DNA from: Bacillota bacterium
Lineage (GTDB): Bacteria; Bacillota; Dethiobacteria; Dethiobacterales; Dethiobacteraceae
Assembly: GCA_018725345.1 (NCBI GenBank)
Contig: QLUI01000082.1
Coordinates: 1-7,454 of the forward strand
Direction: 5' to 3'
Length of the DNA stretch: 7,454 bases
This document shows positions 1-5,430 of the stretch, piece by piece. The notes under the pieces were generated by a model, which made no database searches, was not told the DNA's origin, and saw only the letters and a list, made by a program, of their open reading frames with translations. The position numbers and the translations under genes were made by a program. Positions within the stretch are counted from its first letter, which is position 1. Each line of letters starts with the position of its first letter.

Positions 1-165
1 CTCCCCTCGCTAATTTATGTATATGAGACAGATATTTTCGTCATGCCTAGAAAAATCGGCGGAAGCTTTCACACTCCTGGGGCAGAAACATATATTGTTG
101 TTGAAAGGCAGAGGAGGATTTCGCGTCAGAAAGTACCTCTTCTGAGTAAAGGAGGTGAAAGATAA
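1..165 (+). CDS. possible 3' end of an upstream ORF (uncertain)
   Basis: Frame 1 is open from the first base to a TAA at 163-165, giving about 54 codons that enter from outside the window. The stop overlaps the ATG of the next gene as TAATG, the arrangement typical of translationally coupled genes. Against it, the last codons simply spell out the ribosome site (KGGER), the peptide (for example MPRKIGGSFHTPGAE from an internal ATG at 43) matches no family I recognise, and a promoter-like sequence and leader hairpin lie inside it. It may be chance open frame. No function is proposed. Confidence 0.2.
   Translation, partial: LPSLIYVYETDIFVMPRKIGGSFHTPGAETYIVVERQRRISRQKVPLLSKGGER
70..97 (+). promoter_or_regulatory. 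candidate sigma-K-like promoter for the cysteine-rich gene
   Basis: The motif cACa (70-73) is followed, 16 nt after the AC, by CATATATTG (89-97). This is close to the mother-cell sigma-K pattern AC-N16/17-CATANNNTA with one deviation at the last base. It would start transcription near 104, about 60 nt before the start codon. The fit to a coat-like product makes it attractive, but the motif is short and could be chance. Confidence 0.25.
109..157 (+). promoter_or_regulatory. leader with mutually exclusive pairings around the ribosome site
   Basis: The ribosome site GGAGGTG (151-157) sits 7 nt before the ATG at 165. ACCTC at 135-139 can pair with GAGGT at 152-156 and hide it. The same stretch, CCTCTTCTG at 136-144, can instead pair with CAGAGGAGG at 109-117 over 9 bp including one G-U, which would free the ribosome site. 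The two pairings exclude each other. This is seen in sequence only; control by it is inference. Confidence 0.25.
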
Positions 166-824
166 TGAGAACTGTTGGTGCAAGTGATAACGAGCAGAGT
201 GTCAGAGATGTGAATGAGGTACAGCTAGGCCCCTGTGATCCTTACCTCGGTTGCCCGCCTCCATCGGAAATAGTTTGTATTAAGGTAGATAAGGTCTATT
301 ATGAGTGCAAAAACATCCAGGTTAACGAAGATGTATTCACTTTTAGTCCCGAGCCGGAACACCCAGTGTTCGATGTTAGCTGCCATAATGTAGAGCTGTG
401 TTGTGAACCGTGCTGTGAGGTAGTAAGGCCTGGGTTGGTTAGTGTGACTTTTCGTTACAAAGTGACGATACGCTTGTTCTTTCCGACAACCTGTGAATCA
501 GCCTGCAAAGATCTGTGTCAGGTAGTAACCGTCACCAAACTTTTTAATATTCCGCGTGCCGGTGAAGATGGTTTGCATGTTCAGTGCTACGTGCCTTTTT
601 TAGAGTGTCTGAATGCTTTTATCAGTGCGGTTGACCCGGAGACAGGGGAAGTTACTATTATTGCTTGTGTGGGCAAGTATATTTTGATTAAGCTCAAGGC
701 CACTGTTCAGTTGATGGTTCCGGCGTATGGTTTCTGTCCCGAACCACCCGATTGCGACGAGGTATTTGGTATCTGTCCTGATTTCCGCCCTGAATGGCCG
801 CCATATCCGCCGCAGATAAGGTAA
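165..824 (+). CDS. cysteine-rich spore-coat-like protein, function unknown
   Basis: A 219-residue protein starting at an ATG with an excellent ribosome site (AAAGGAGGTG, 148-157). It has 18 cysteines (about 8%), several as pairs or clusters such as LCCEPCCEV around residues 77-85. It has no signal peptide and no clear membrane segment. The middle is rich in alternating hydrophobic residues (VRPGLVSVTFRYKVTIRLFF), which suggests beta-strands and vaguely recalls the SPOCS/DUF3794 fold of spore-coat and SipL proteins. I cannot see a full domain match. The C-terminal tail is rich in proline and aromatic residues (PEWPPYPPQ). High cysteine, no export signal and a possible sigma-K promoter together suggest a disulfide-cross-linked outer spore layer component made in the mother cell. 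That role is inference. The gene is monocistronic, or the last of its unit, since a strong terminator follows 24 nt after the stop. Confidence 0.85.
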   Translation: MRTVGASDNEQSVRDVNEVQLGPCDPYLGCPPPSEIVCIKVDKVYYECKNIQVNEDVFTFSPEPEHPVFDVSCHNVELCCEPCCEVVRPGLVSVTFRYKVTIRLFFPTTCESACKDLCQVVTVTKLFNIPRAGEDGLHVQCYVPFLECLNAFISAVDPETGEVTIIACVGKYILIKLKATVQLMVPAYGFCPEPPDCDEVFGICPDFRPEWPPYPPQIR

Positions 825-847
825 GAAAAGAGCGAAAGTAAAGAGAG

Positions 848-895
848 ATTATCTGCAAAAGCCCTGCGCATATGCGCAGGGCTTTTGCAGATAAT
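848..895 (+). terminator. perfect 48-nt palindrome, probable bidirectional terminator
   Basis: Positions 848-871 are the exact reverse complement of 872-895, with no mismatch and no spacer. The GC-rich core GCCCTGCGCA/TGCGCAGGGC is flanked by AAAA on the left and TTTT on the right, so it acts as hairpin plus U-tract on either strand. It lies 24 nt after the stop of the cysteine-rich gene. The extra outer arms beyond the U-tract are longer than an ordinary terminator needs. Confidence 0.75.
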
Positions 896-1001
896 TAAGC
901 AAACATGCTAACTTTTGTATCTGCTTTAGATTAGGCTCCATGTTCTCACAAAAAAGGGCGTCAGGCTGGAGGAAGCTAAAAAAACTAAAATTGCGTTTCT
1001 C

Positions 1002-1030
1002 TTTACTTTTTCATCGTCTCAAGTTAAAAT
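1002..1030 (+). promoter_or_regulatory. candidate sigma-A promoter for the DUF3343 gene
   Basis: TTTACT (1002-1007) and TAAAAT (1025-1030) are separated by exactly 17 nt, with 4/6 and 5/6 matches to the housekeeping consensus. Transcription would begin near 1037. That leaves almost no leader before the ATG at 1047, which bears on the choice of start for this gene. Confidence 0.35.
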
Positions 1031-1046
1031 TTCTCTCAAGGACTTT

Positions 1047-1394
1047 ATGTTCAAATATTCTTTACAGAGGAAGAGGACTGGTAATACTATATTTTGTTTA
1101 ACAGAGAGGTGCAAGAAGCTGGATAACTATTACGTTGTTACCTTCCATTCCGTTTCGCAGGCGCTGCGATTTGAAAAATTGGCACTCTCGCAGGGGATAG
1201 CTATTAAGCTTATCCCTGTGCCACGAGTTCTTTCATCTTCCTGCGGCATTGCCGCCCGCTTTACAGAAGGAATGTTTCAGGCAGTAACCGGTCAGGTAGC
1301 GGTGGAGTGGGAAGCATTGTTTAGCTTTTCCCGGCAGGGGAATAAATTGCTGGCCGAACGGCTGCCCGGGCCTTGGGAAAGGATGCAGGACTAA
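1047..1394 (+). CDS. DUF3343 family protein (putative Se/S carrier-like)
   Basis: A 115-residue protein. Residues 28-75 carry the DUF3343 (PF11823, putative Se/S carrier-like) pattern: YYVVTFHSVSQALRFEK, then IKLIPVPR, then SSSCGIAARF with the family's conserved cysteine at C66. These are small cytoplasmic proteins thought to be linked to selenium or sulfur transfer; the activity is not proven. The 25 residues before the domain are basic and not typical of the family. The ATG at 1047 has only a modest ribosome site (AAGGA, 1038-1042). A CTG at 1119 is preceded at 7-nt spacing by a better one (GAGGTG, 1106-1111) and would give a 91-residue protein of more usual family length. The start is therefore uncertain, but the family call is fairly firm. 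No selenium-pathway neighbour is visible. Confidence 0.75.
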   Translation: MFKYSLQRKRTGNTIFCLTERCKKLDNYYVVTFHSVSQALRFEKLALSQGIAIKLIPVPRVLSSSCGIAARFTEGMFQAVTGQVAVEWEALFSFSRQGNKLLAERLPGPWERMQD

Positions 1395-1463
1395 AAACCA
1401 TTCCATCGTAACGCAAGAAAATCCCCTCTGAAATCCTGTCTGCTGGAATAATGTGTTTCTGTC

Positions 1464-1566
1464 AATAAACCGTGCTGTGCCGTAAGGCAAGGCAGGGTTT
1501 GTTTTGTTGCATAGGAAATCATCTCATTTTGGGAAGCTACGATCCTATGCAAGGGGAGATGTTTTG
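1464..1566 (+). repeat. structured two-hairpin element, copy 1
   Basis: The element begins 70 nt after the DUF3343 stop. Hairpin 1 pairs 1467-1481 with 1486-1500 (13 of 15 positions pair, counting one G-U) around a GTAA loop. Hairpin 2 has perfect 10-bp arms, TTGCATAGGA (1507-1516) and TCCTATGCAA (1543-1552), around 26 nt containing GGGAAGCTACGA. A related sequence lies at 4804-4904 on the other strand: hairpin 2 is 39/46 identical, while hairpin 1 differs in sequence but keeps its pairing. In the present orientation the loop is GNRA-like, which favours an RNA read on the plus strand. The T-rich stretch after hairpin 1 (1498-1508) could also make it a terminator for the DUF3343 gene. It could be a 3'-UTR structure, a small RNA or a short mobile repeat. 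Confidence 0.7.
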
Positions 1567-1579
1567 GGGGATTCCCCTT
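1551..1579 (+). terminator. weak terminator-like hairpin at the end of copy 1
   Basis: AAGGGGA (1551-1557) pairs with TCCCCTT (1573-1579) around a 15-nt loop and is followed by a T-rich stretch (TTTGTTCTT). Its first two bases overlap the right arm of hairpin 2, so the two compete slightly. The counterpart copy at 4804-4904 has no equivalent third hairpin. Confidence 0.3.
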
Positions 1580-1826
1580 TGTTCTTGGTTCCATGCTGCA
1601 ATGAAATTTTGCCATAGAACAGGAAAATGACTGTATAATAGAGAACCTTTCCCATTGACTAGGAAATCACAATCTAATTTTCTGCATAAACATTTCTTCT
1701 AACAGATAACTAAGCGTTTTTTTAAGTAGGGCCGTACAAAGCAGAGGAGGCTTAGATATATTTTCGTAGTTTTATAGCACAATAACTAGGTGGACATTCA
1801 TGCGCCATCCGAAGTATGAAAATGTG

Positions 1827-1860
1827 CCCTCACCCTAACCCTCTCCCAGAGGGAGAGGGG
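1827..1860. repeat. REP-like hairpin (CCCTCACCCTAACC type)
   Basis: CCCTCTCCC (1839-1847) pairs perfectly with GGGAGAGGG (1851-1859) around AGA, preceded by CCCTCACCCTAA. I recall this exact style of repeat from intergenic regions of many unrelated bacteria, where its reverse strand is often mis-translated as peptides such as LSLWERVRVR. It is GC-rich against its surroundings, so it probably arrived as a small mobile repeat. It may also lower read-through toward the ATPase. Confidence 0.55.
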
Positions 1861-1880
1861 ATTTGTGGAGCTGGTGCTTA

Positions 1881-1904
1881 TGAATCGGCTATTTCGCCGA
1901 TTCA
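1881..1904. repeat. 9-bp hairpin between the REP-like repeat and the ATPase
   Basis: TGAATCGGC (1881-1889) pairs perfectly with GCCGATTCA (1896-1904) around a 6-nt loop TATTTC. There is no T-tract, so it is not an obvious terminator. It could be part of the same inserted repeat as the hairpin at 1827-1860, or an operator-like inverted repeat upstream of the ATPase. Confidence 0.4.
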
Positions 1905-1992
1905 ACGATACCGACATCAGACCTCTGACATCTAATAGAGGGAGCTGGGAGTTATAGGGTAGCTGTGAAAAAATTGAAGAGGAGGCTTGCTT

Positions 1993-4617
1993 ATGTCGCA
2001 ATGGTATAAACTTTCTACAGATGAGGTGTTGCATTCCTTAGACAGTTGCCGAGAAGGTTTGACTGTCGAGGAAGCTGCGGAGCGTTTGGCACGCTACGGG
2101 ACAAATGAATTAAAAGAAAAAATGAGAAGAACCTCCTTAATGATGTTTCTTGGCCAATTTAATGACTTTTTAATCATCGTGCTGCTTGTAGCAGCCGCCA
2201 TGGCCGGCTTGGCCGGTTCGCCTAAAGATGCCATTGTGATTTTGGCTGTGGTGGTGCTGAATGCTGTTATCGGCTTTATCCAGGAACATAAGGCAGAGAA
2301 AGCGATGGCGGCTTTAAAGAAAATGGCAGCCCCCTCGGCTACCGTCGTTAGAGGCGCTGAGACGATACAAATAGAGGCTGCGCTCTTGGTGCCTGGCGAT
2401 ATCGTGCTGCTTGATGCCGGCAGAGTGGTGCCGGCTGATATGCGCCTGGTAGAGGCGGCGCAGTTGCAGGTTGAAGAAGCGGTGCTGACCGGAGAATCGA
2501 TAGCTGTAGAGAAGCATACTGATTCCATCTTGTCGGAAGGTGCTTTGTCTCTTGGCGACCGGAAAAACATGACATATAACGGTACCATTGTCGTTGGCGG
2601 TCGTGGGATAGGCATTGTGGTGGCTACCGGCATGGAAACAGAAATCGGTAAAATAGCTACCATGCTTCAAGATGAGCAGGAAGTGAGGACACCGCTACAA
2701 AAACGGTTAGCTCAGTTTGCCAAAAAATTGGCCGGCGTCATTCTGCTTATCAGTGGCGTTGTTTTTAGCATGGGTGTGATGCGTGGTGAGGACGTTGTGA
2801 CCATGTTTCTTACCGGTATTTCGCTCGCGGTGGCCGCGATACCGGAAGCTTTGCCTGCCGTTATTACGATTACACTGGCTCTTGGTGCAAAAAAGATGGT
2901 ACGGCAAAACGCTTTGGTTCGCAAGCTGGCGGCTGTGGAGACTTTGGGCTCGGTTACATTTATCTGCTCCGATAAGACAGGCACGCTGACCCTTAACCGG
3001 ATGGAAGTAGAAGTTGTCTATAGTGGAGATACTCTTGTTTCTGGCGGGGATATAGTTAATTACAAACTGCTTCTTCATGCTATGGCTCTTAGCAACGATG
3101 CGCAGAATAGCTCTGGAGAAAAGGTTTTTGGCGATCCAACTGAAGTCGCGCTCTATAACTTTGCAGACAAACACGGTTTTCATAAAAAGGAACTCGAACA
3201 GCACTATCCGCGCAGCGGCGAGTTGCCTTTTGATTCTGAGCGCAAGGCTATGACCACTTTTCATCGTGCTTCAGACGGTCAATATCTTTCTTTCACCAAA
3301 GGCGCTGTGGAAATGTTGGTGGAAAAGTGTAGCCTGATGCTGACTGCCAATGGCCAGCAGGCTCTTGAAAGAGAAAAGGTGTTGCAGGCGGCTTCTCAAA
3401 TGGCGGCCTCCGGTCTGAGGGTATTAGCTCTTGCGATGCGGCATTGGCCCAAACAGCCGGACAATCCTCAGCCGGCGGAGGTGGAAAGCAATTTGATTTT
3501 GCTTGGTCTGGTAGGCATTATGGATCCGCCGCGGGAGGAGGCTAAAGAAGCGGTGGCGATGTGCCGTACGGCTGGCATCATTCCGGTGATGATAACCGGG
3601 GACCACCCGTTGACGGCAGAGGTGATTGCCAGGCGTCTTGGCATTTTGAATGATGAATCTGCTGCTGTGGTTACGGGCAGCGAGTTAGAGAAGATGTCAA
3701 TGGAAGAATTTGCCGCCAGAGTTGAACAAATTCGGGTTTATGCTCGGGTAGCACCGGAACAGAAACTGAAAATAGTCAAAGCACTGCAGGAGAAAAATCA
3801 GTTTGTAGCCATGACCGGCGATGGTGTCAATGATGCCCCCGCCATTAAGCGGGCGGATATTGGGATTGCTATGGGTATTACCGGTACAGACGTTACTAAA
3901 GAAGCGTCGGCCATTATCTTGCTGGATGACAATTTTGCAACGATCGTTAAGGCGGTGCGGGAGGGCCGACGGATCTACAACAATATCCTGAAGTTCATCA
4001 AATACAGCATGACGGCAAATGCCGGCACCATTGTAGCCATTTTTTTTGCTCCCCTTCTCGGCATGCCACTGCCGCTTTTGCCTATCCAGATTCTTTGGCT
4101 AAACATGTTGACGGACAGCCTGCCTGGTTTGGCGCTAGCCGGGGAACCCGCGGAGAAGGACGTGATGCATAGTCCGCCGCGCAATCCGCAGGAAGGGGTC
4201 TTTGCCAGCGGCCGCGGCTTGTATATTGCTCGCTTTGGCCTATTTGTTGGTTGTGTTGCGCTTTTTTTACAAGCGTACGCTTATAATAGCGGCATGGCTT
4301 GGCAGACGATGATTTTCACTTTTCTCGTTTTAAACAGGATGGGGGTGGCTTTGGCCGTCCGCTCTGATAATTTCTCGCTCTGGCATATGGGTTTTTTTAG
4401 CAATAAAGCTATCATGGCTGCCGTAGCACTGGTATTTGTTTTGCAGTTAGCAGCAGTCTATCTGTCGTTTTTTAATTATATCTTTAATACCGAGCCGCTC
4501 TCGCTGGCAGAGCTGGGGCTTGTGCTGCTTCTTTCTCCCGTGACACTTTTAGCGGTGGAGGCGGAAAAATTATATCGGCGCTTAGGCGCGCCACCGCTGT
4601 CTCCCGCCGAAAATTAG
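1993..4617 (+). CDS. P-type (P2) calcium-transporting ATPase
   Basis: A complete pump of 874 residues that uses ATP to export Ca2+ across the cytoplasmic membrane. The ATG at 1993 is chosen because GGAGG (1981-1985) is 7 nt away; an in-frame TTG at 1987 is too close to it. Domains in order: N-terminal cation-ATPase segment, M1-M2 (about 57-97), actuator with TGES (166-169), M3-M4 with PEALP (284-288), phosphorylation site DKTGTLT (D327), nucleotide site KGA (436-438), MDPPR (510-514), TGDHP (535-539), hinge TGDGVNDAP (608-616), then M5-M10. Ion-site residues E285 (M4), N676 (M5), N704 and D708 (M6) match SERCA site II. The M5 glutamate of SERCA site I is replaced by T679, so one Ca2+ per cycle, as in PMR1-type pumps, is likely (inference). 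Mn2+ could be a second substrate. A small ORF follows 32 nt downstream. Confidence 0.95.
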   Translation: MSQWYKLSTDEVLHSLDSCREGLTVEEAAERLARYGTNELKEKMRRTSLMMFLGQFNDFLIIVLLVAAAMAGLAGSPKDAIVILAVVVLNAVIGFIQEHKAEKAMAALKKMAAPSATVVRGAETIQIEAALLVPGDIVLLDAGRVVPADMRLVEAAQLQVEEAVLTGESIAVEKHTDSILSEGALSLGDRKNMTYNGTIVVGGRGIGIVVATGMETEIGKIATMLQDEQEVRTPLQKRLAQFAKKLAGVILLISGVVFSMGVMRGEDVVTMFLTGISLAVAAIPEALPAVITITLALGAKKMVRQNALVRKLAAVETLGSVTFICSDKTGTLTLNRMEVEVVYSGDTLVSGGDIVNYKLLLHAMALSNDAQNSSGEKVFGDPTEVALYNFADKHGFHKKELEQHYPRSGELPFDSERKAMTTFHRASDGQYLSFTKGAVEMLVEKCSLMLTANGQQALEREKVLQAASQMAASGLRVLALAMRHWPKQPDNPQPAEVESNLILLGLVGIMDPPREEAKEAVAMCRTAGIIPVMITGDHPLTAEVIARRLGILNDESAAVVTGSELEKMSMEEFAARVEQIRVYARVAPEQKLKIVKALQEKNQFVAMTGDGVNDAPAIKRADIGIAMGITGTDVTKEASAIILLDDNFATIVKAVREGRRIYNNILKFIKYSMTANAGTIVAIFFAPLLGMPLPLLPIQILWLNMLTDSLPGLALAGEPAEKDVMHSPPRNPQEGVFASGRGLYIARFGLFVGCVALFLQAYAYNSGMAWQTMIFTFLVLNRMGVALAVRSDNFSLWHMGFFSNKAIMAAVALVFVLQLAAVYLSFFNYIFNTEPLSLAELGLVLLLSPVTLLAVEAEKLYRRLGAPPLSPAEN

Positions 4618-4649
4618 TAGGGCTCTGCAAGATGAAGGAGGCGATATAT

Positions 4650-4805
4650 TTGAAAAAGATTAATATCTCCTCAAGCGAAGCCGAACTGGAGCGTGATCTG
4701 GAGCGCTATAGGGAAAAAGCTTTAGAATTGGGAGCGACTAACGCTTGCCTAGTGCGTGCGTCGCAGATCCCCGATAATGTGCCTATAGGTGTTCTTACCG
4801 GTTAA
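4650..4805 (+). pseudogene. short ORF resembling a DUF2284 N-terminus, probably truncated
   Basis: A TTG start at 4650 has a very good ribosome site (AAGGAGG, 4635-4641) 8 nt upstream, and the frame runs 51 codons to TAA at 4803-4805. The peptide has a charged helix (EAELERDLERYREKALELG) followed by ATNACLVRASQIPDN. It recalls the first part of DUF2284 predicted metal-binding proteins (KALELGA..A.vipas.I), which are normally much longer and carry cysteine clusters further on. None are present here. The reading frame ends exactly where the repeat copy 2 begins (about 4804), so the repeat or the event that brought it probably cut the gene. It would be co-transcribed with the ATPase. A genuine 51-residue protein cannot be ruled out, and the family match is from memory. 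Confidence 0.5.
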
Positions 4806-4904
4806 CATCCCCCTTGCATAGGATCGTAGCTTCCCTGCTGGATATAATTTCCTATGCAATAGATAAGCCCCTGGTGTGCCTGACGGCAAAACCAAGGGCT
4901 TATT
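4804..4904 (-). repeat. structured two-hairpin element, copy 2
   Basis: Read on the minus strand, hairpin 1 pairs 4901-4885 with 4880-4865 (11 bp, then a small internal loop, then 4 bp) around GTCA. Hairpin 2 has the same 10-bp arms TTGCATAGGA (4859-4850) and TCCTATGCAA (4823-4814) and the same 26-nt interior length as copy 1, ending in GGGAAGCTACGA. Compared with copy 1, the third base pair of hairpin 1 is G-C instead of A-T, so pairing is kept while sequence changes. The element begins 67 nt after the stop of the minus-strand gene at 4969, in that gene's orientation, as copy 1 does after its own neighbour. It also sits between converging genes, so it may help end transcription from one side. 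Confidence 0.7.
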
Positions 4905-4968
4905 ATGCTAACCGGCTACGCAAACCATCTTTCTCAGTAAAGCACCGTGCAATGGATAGTGCTTGCGC

Positions 4969-5349
4969 TTATGAATCTCTTACAACACCATTCTTAATGA
5001 TATACGGTCTTCCGTTGGATGGGCAGCGCAGGTCTATTGTTTCCACAAAGGGCTCTTGGTTAGCGTTTGTTTTCAAAAGTTGGTTAAGGTCGGTGGGGTA
5101 TACGCCAAAAGCTGCTTGATATCTGTCGACGCCAGCCTGGAGATATGCGATGTTTTCTGCGCAGACATTACCAGAGGGCACACCACTTGAAGCTGTGCTT
5201 GCAGCACTATACACAATATAACCGATCAAAAGGATGCCGGTAACAATAGCAATTGTTGCTGGAGAAAGAGAGTTCTTTTTCTTAGGCACACTTTTTTTGG
5301 AGCTGCCTGATTTTTTACCAGTCTGTTTAGACATAGCTTGTTTCTCCAT
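4969..5349 (-). CDS. small membrane protein with a pseudopilin-like outer domain
   Basis: A 126-residue protein. Residues 1-28 are lysine-rich and cytoplasmic, residues 31-52 form one membrane helix (ATIAIVTGILLIGYIVYSAA), and 63-124 lie outside. The outer part reads like the globular end of type II/IV pseudopilins: NIAYLQAGVDRYQAAFGVYP, then LNQLL, then CPSNGRPYIIKNGVV. C63 and C109 could form a disulfide. It lacks the prepilin peptidase site (G before F/M-x4-E at the helix start), so it is probably an anchored protein and not a polymerised pilin. The ATG at 5349 has AGAGGGG 9 nt upstream; a second ATG at 5334 also has a GGAG. It lies 81 nt after the minus-strand gene at 5431-5964 with no clear terminator between, which suggests one operon. 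Confidence 0.75.
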   Translation of the reverse strand: MEKQAMSKQTGKKSGSSKKSVPKKKNSLSPATIAIVTGILLIGYIVYSAASTASSGVPSGNVCAENIAYLQAGVDRYQAAFGVYPTDLNQLLKTNANQEPFVETIDLRCPSNGRPYIIKNGVVRDS

Positions 5350-5430
5350 TTTGCTTATCCCCTCTAAGGATTGTTCCTAAAAACACTAGAGTAGTTACAG
5401 CAATTTTACGCTATGCTTGTTAACTTGGAG

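Larger units (their letters stand above)
1580..1992. other. intergenic stretch before the ATPase, no gene seen
   Basis: I find no credible coding region here; the open frames on either strand lack ribosome sites and cover hairpins. A consensus -10 (TATAAT, 1634-1639) has only a poor -35 (TTGCCA, 1609-1614) at 19-nt spacing. Two hairpins lie at 1839-1859 and 1881-1904. The 11-mer AGAGGAGGCTT occurs at 1743-1753 and again at 1978-1988, where the second copy provides the ATPase ribosome site. Confidence 0.6.

Noticed and set aside
1464..1566. Known riboswitch (such as c-di-GMP or cobalamin) for the structured repeat
   Set aside because: I could not match the conserved cores of those classes, and both copies lie downstream of genes instead of in leaders.
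1391..1615. Minus-strand open frame of 74 codons
   Set aside because: It is the antisense translation of repeat copy 1. Its likeness to the frame at 4814 (HRIVAS...ISYA) comes from the DNA repeat and from hairpin pairing kept in both, not from a protein.
1798..2034. Minus-strand open frame of 78 codons with LSLWERVRVR
   Set aside because: This peptide is the well-known mis-translation of the CCCTCACCC hairpin repeat, and the frame overlaps the ATPase start.
2707..3264. Long minus-strand open frame inside the ATPase
   Set aside because: It lies wholly antisense to catalytic motifs of a clear P-type ATPase and has no family features; the same holds for the other minus-strand frames at 2094-2670.
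4814..5119. Plus-strand open frame of 101 codons
   Set aside because: It runs through repeat copy 2 and antisense to the pseudopilin-like gene, has no ribosome site, and its first part is simply the translated hairpin (the same peptide pattern appears on the minus strand of copy 1).
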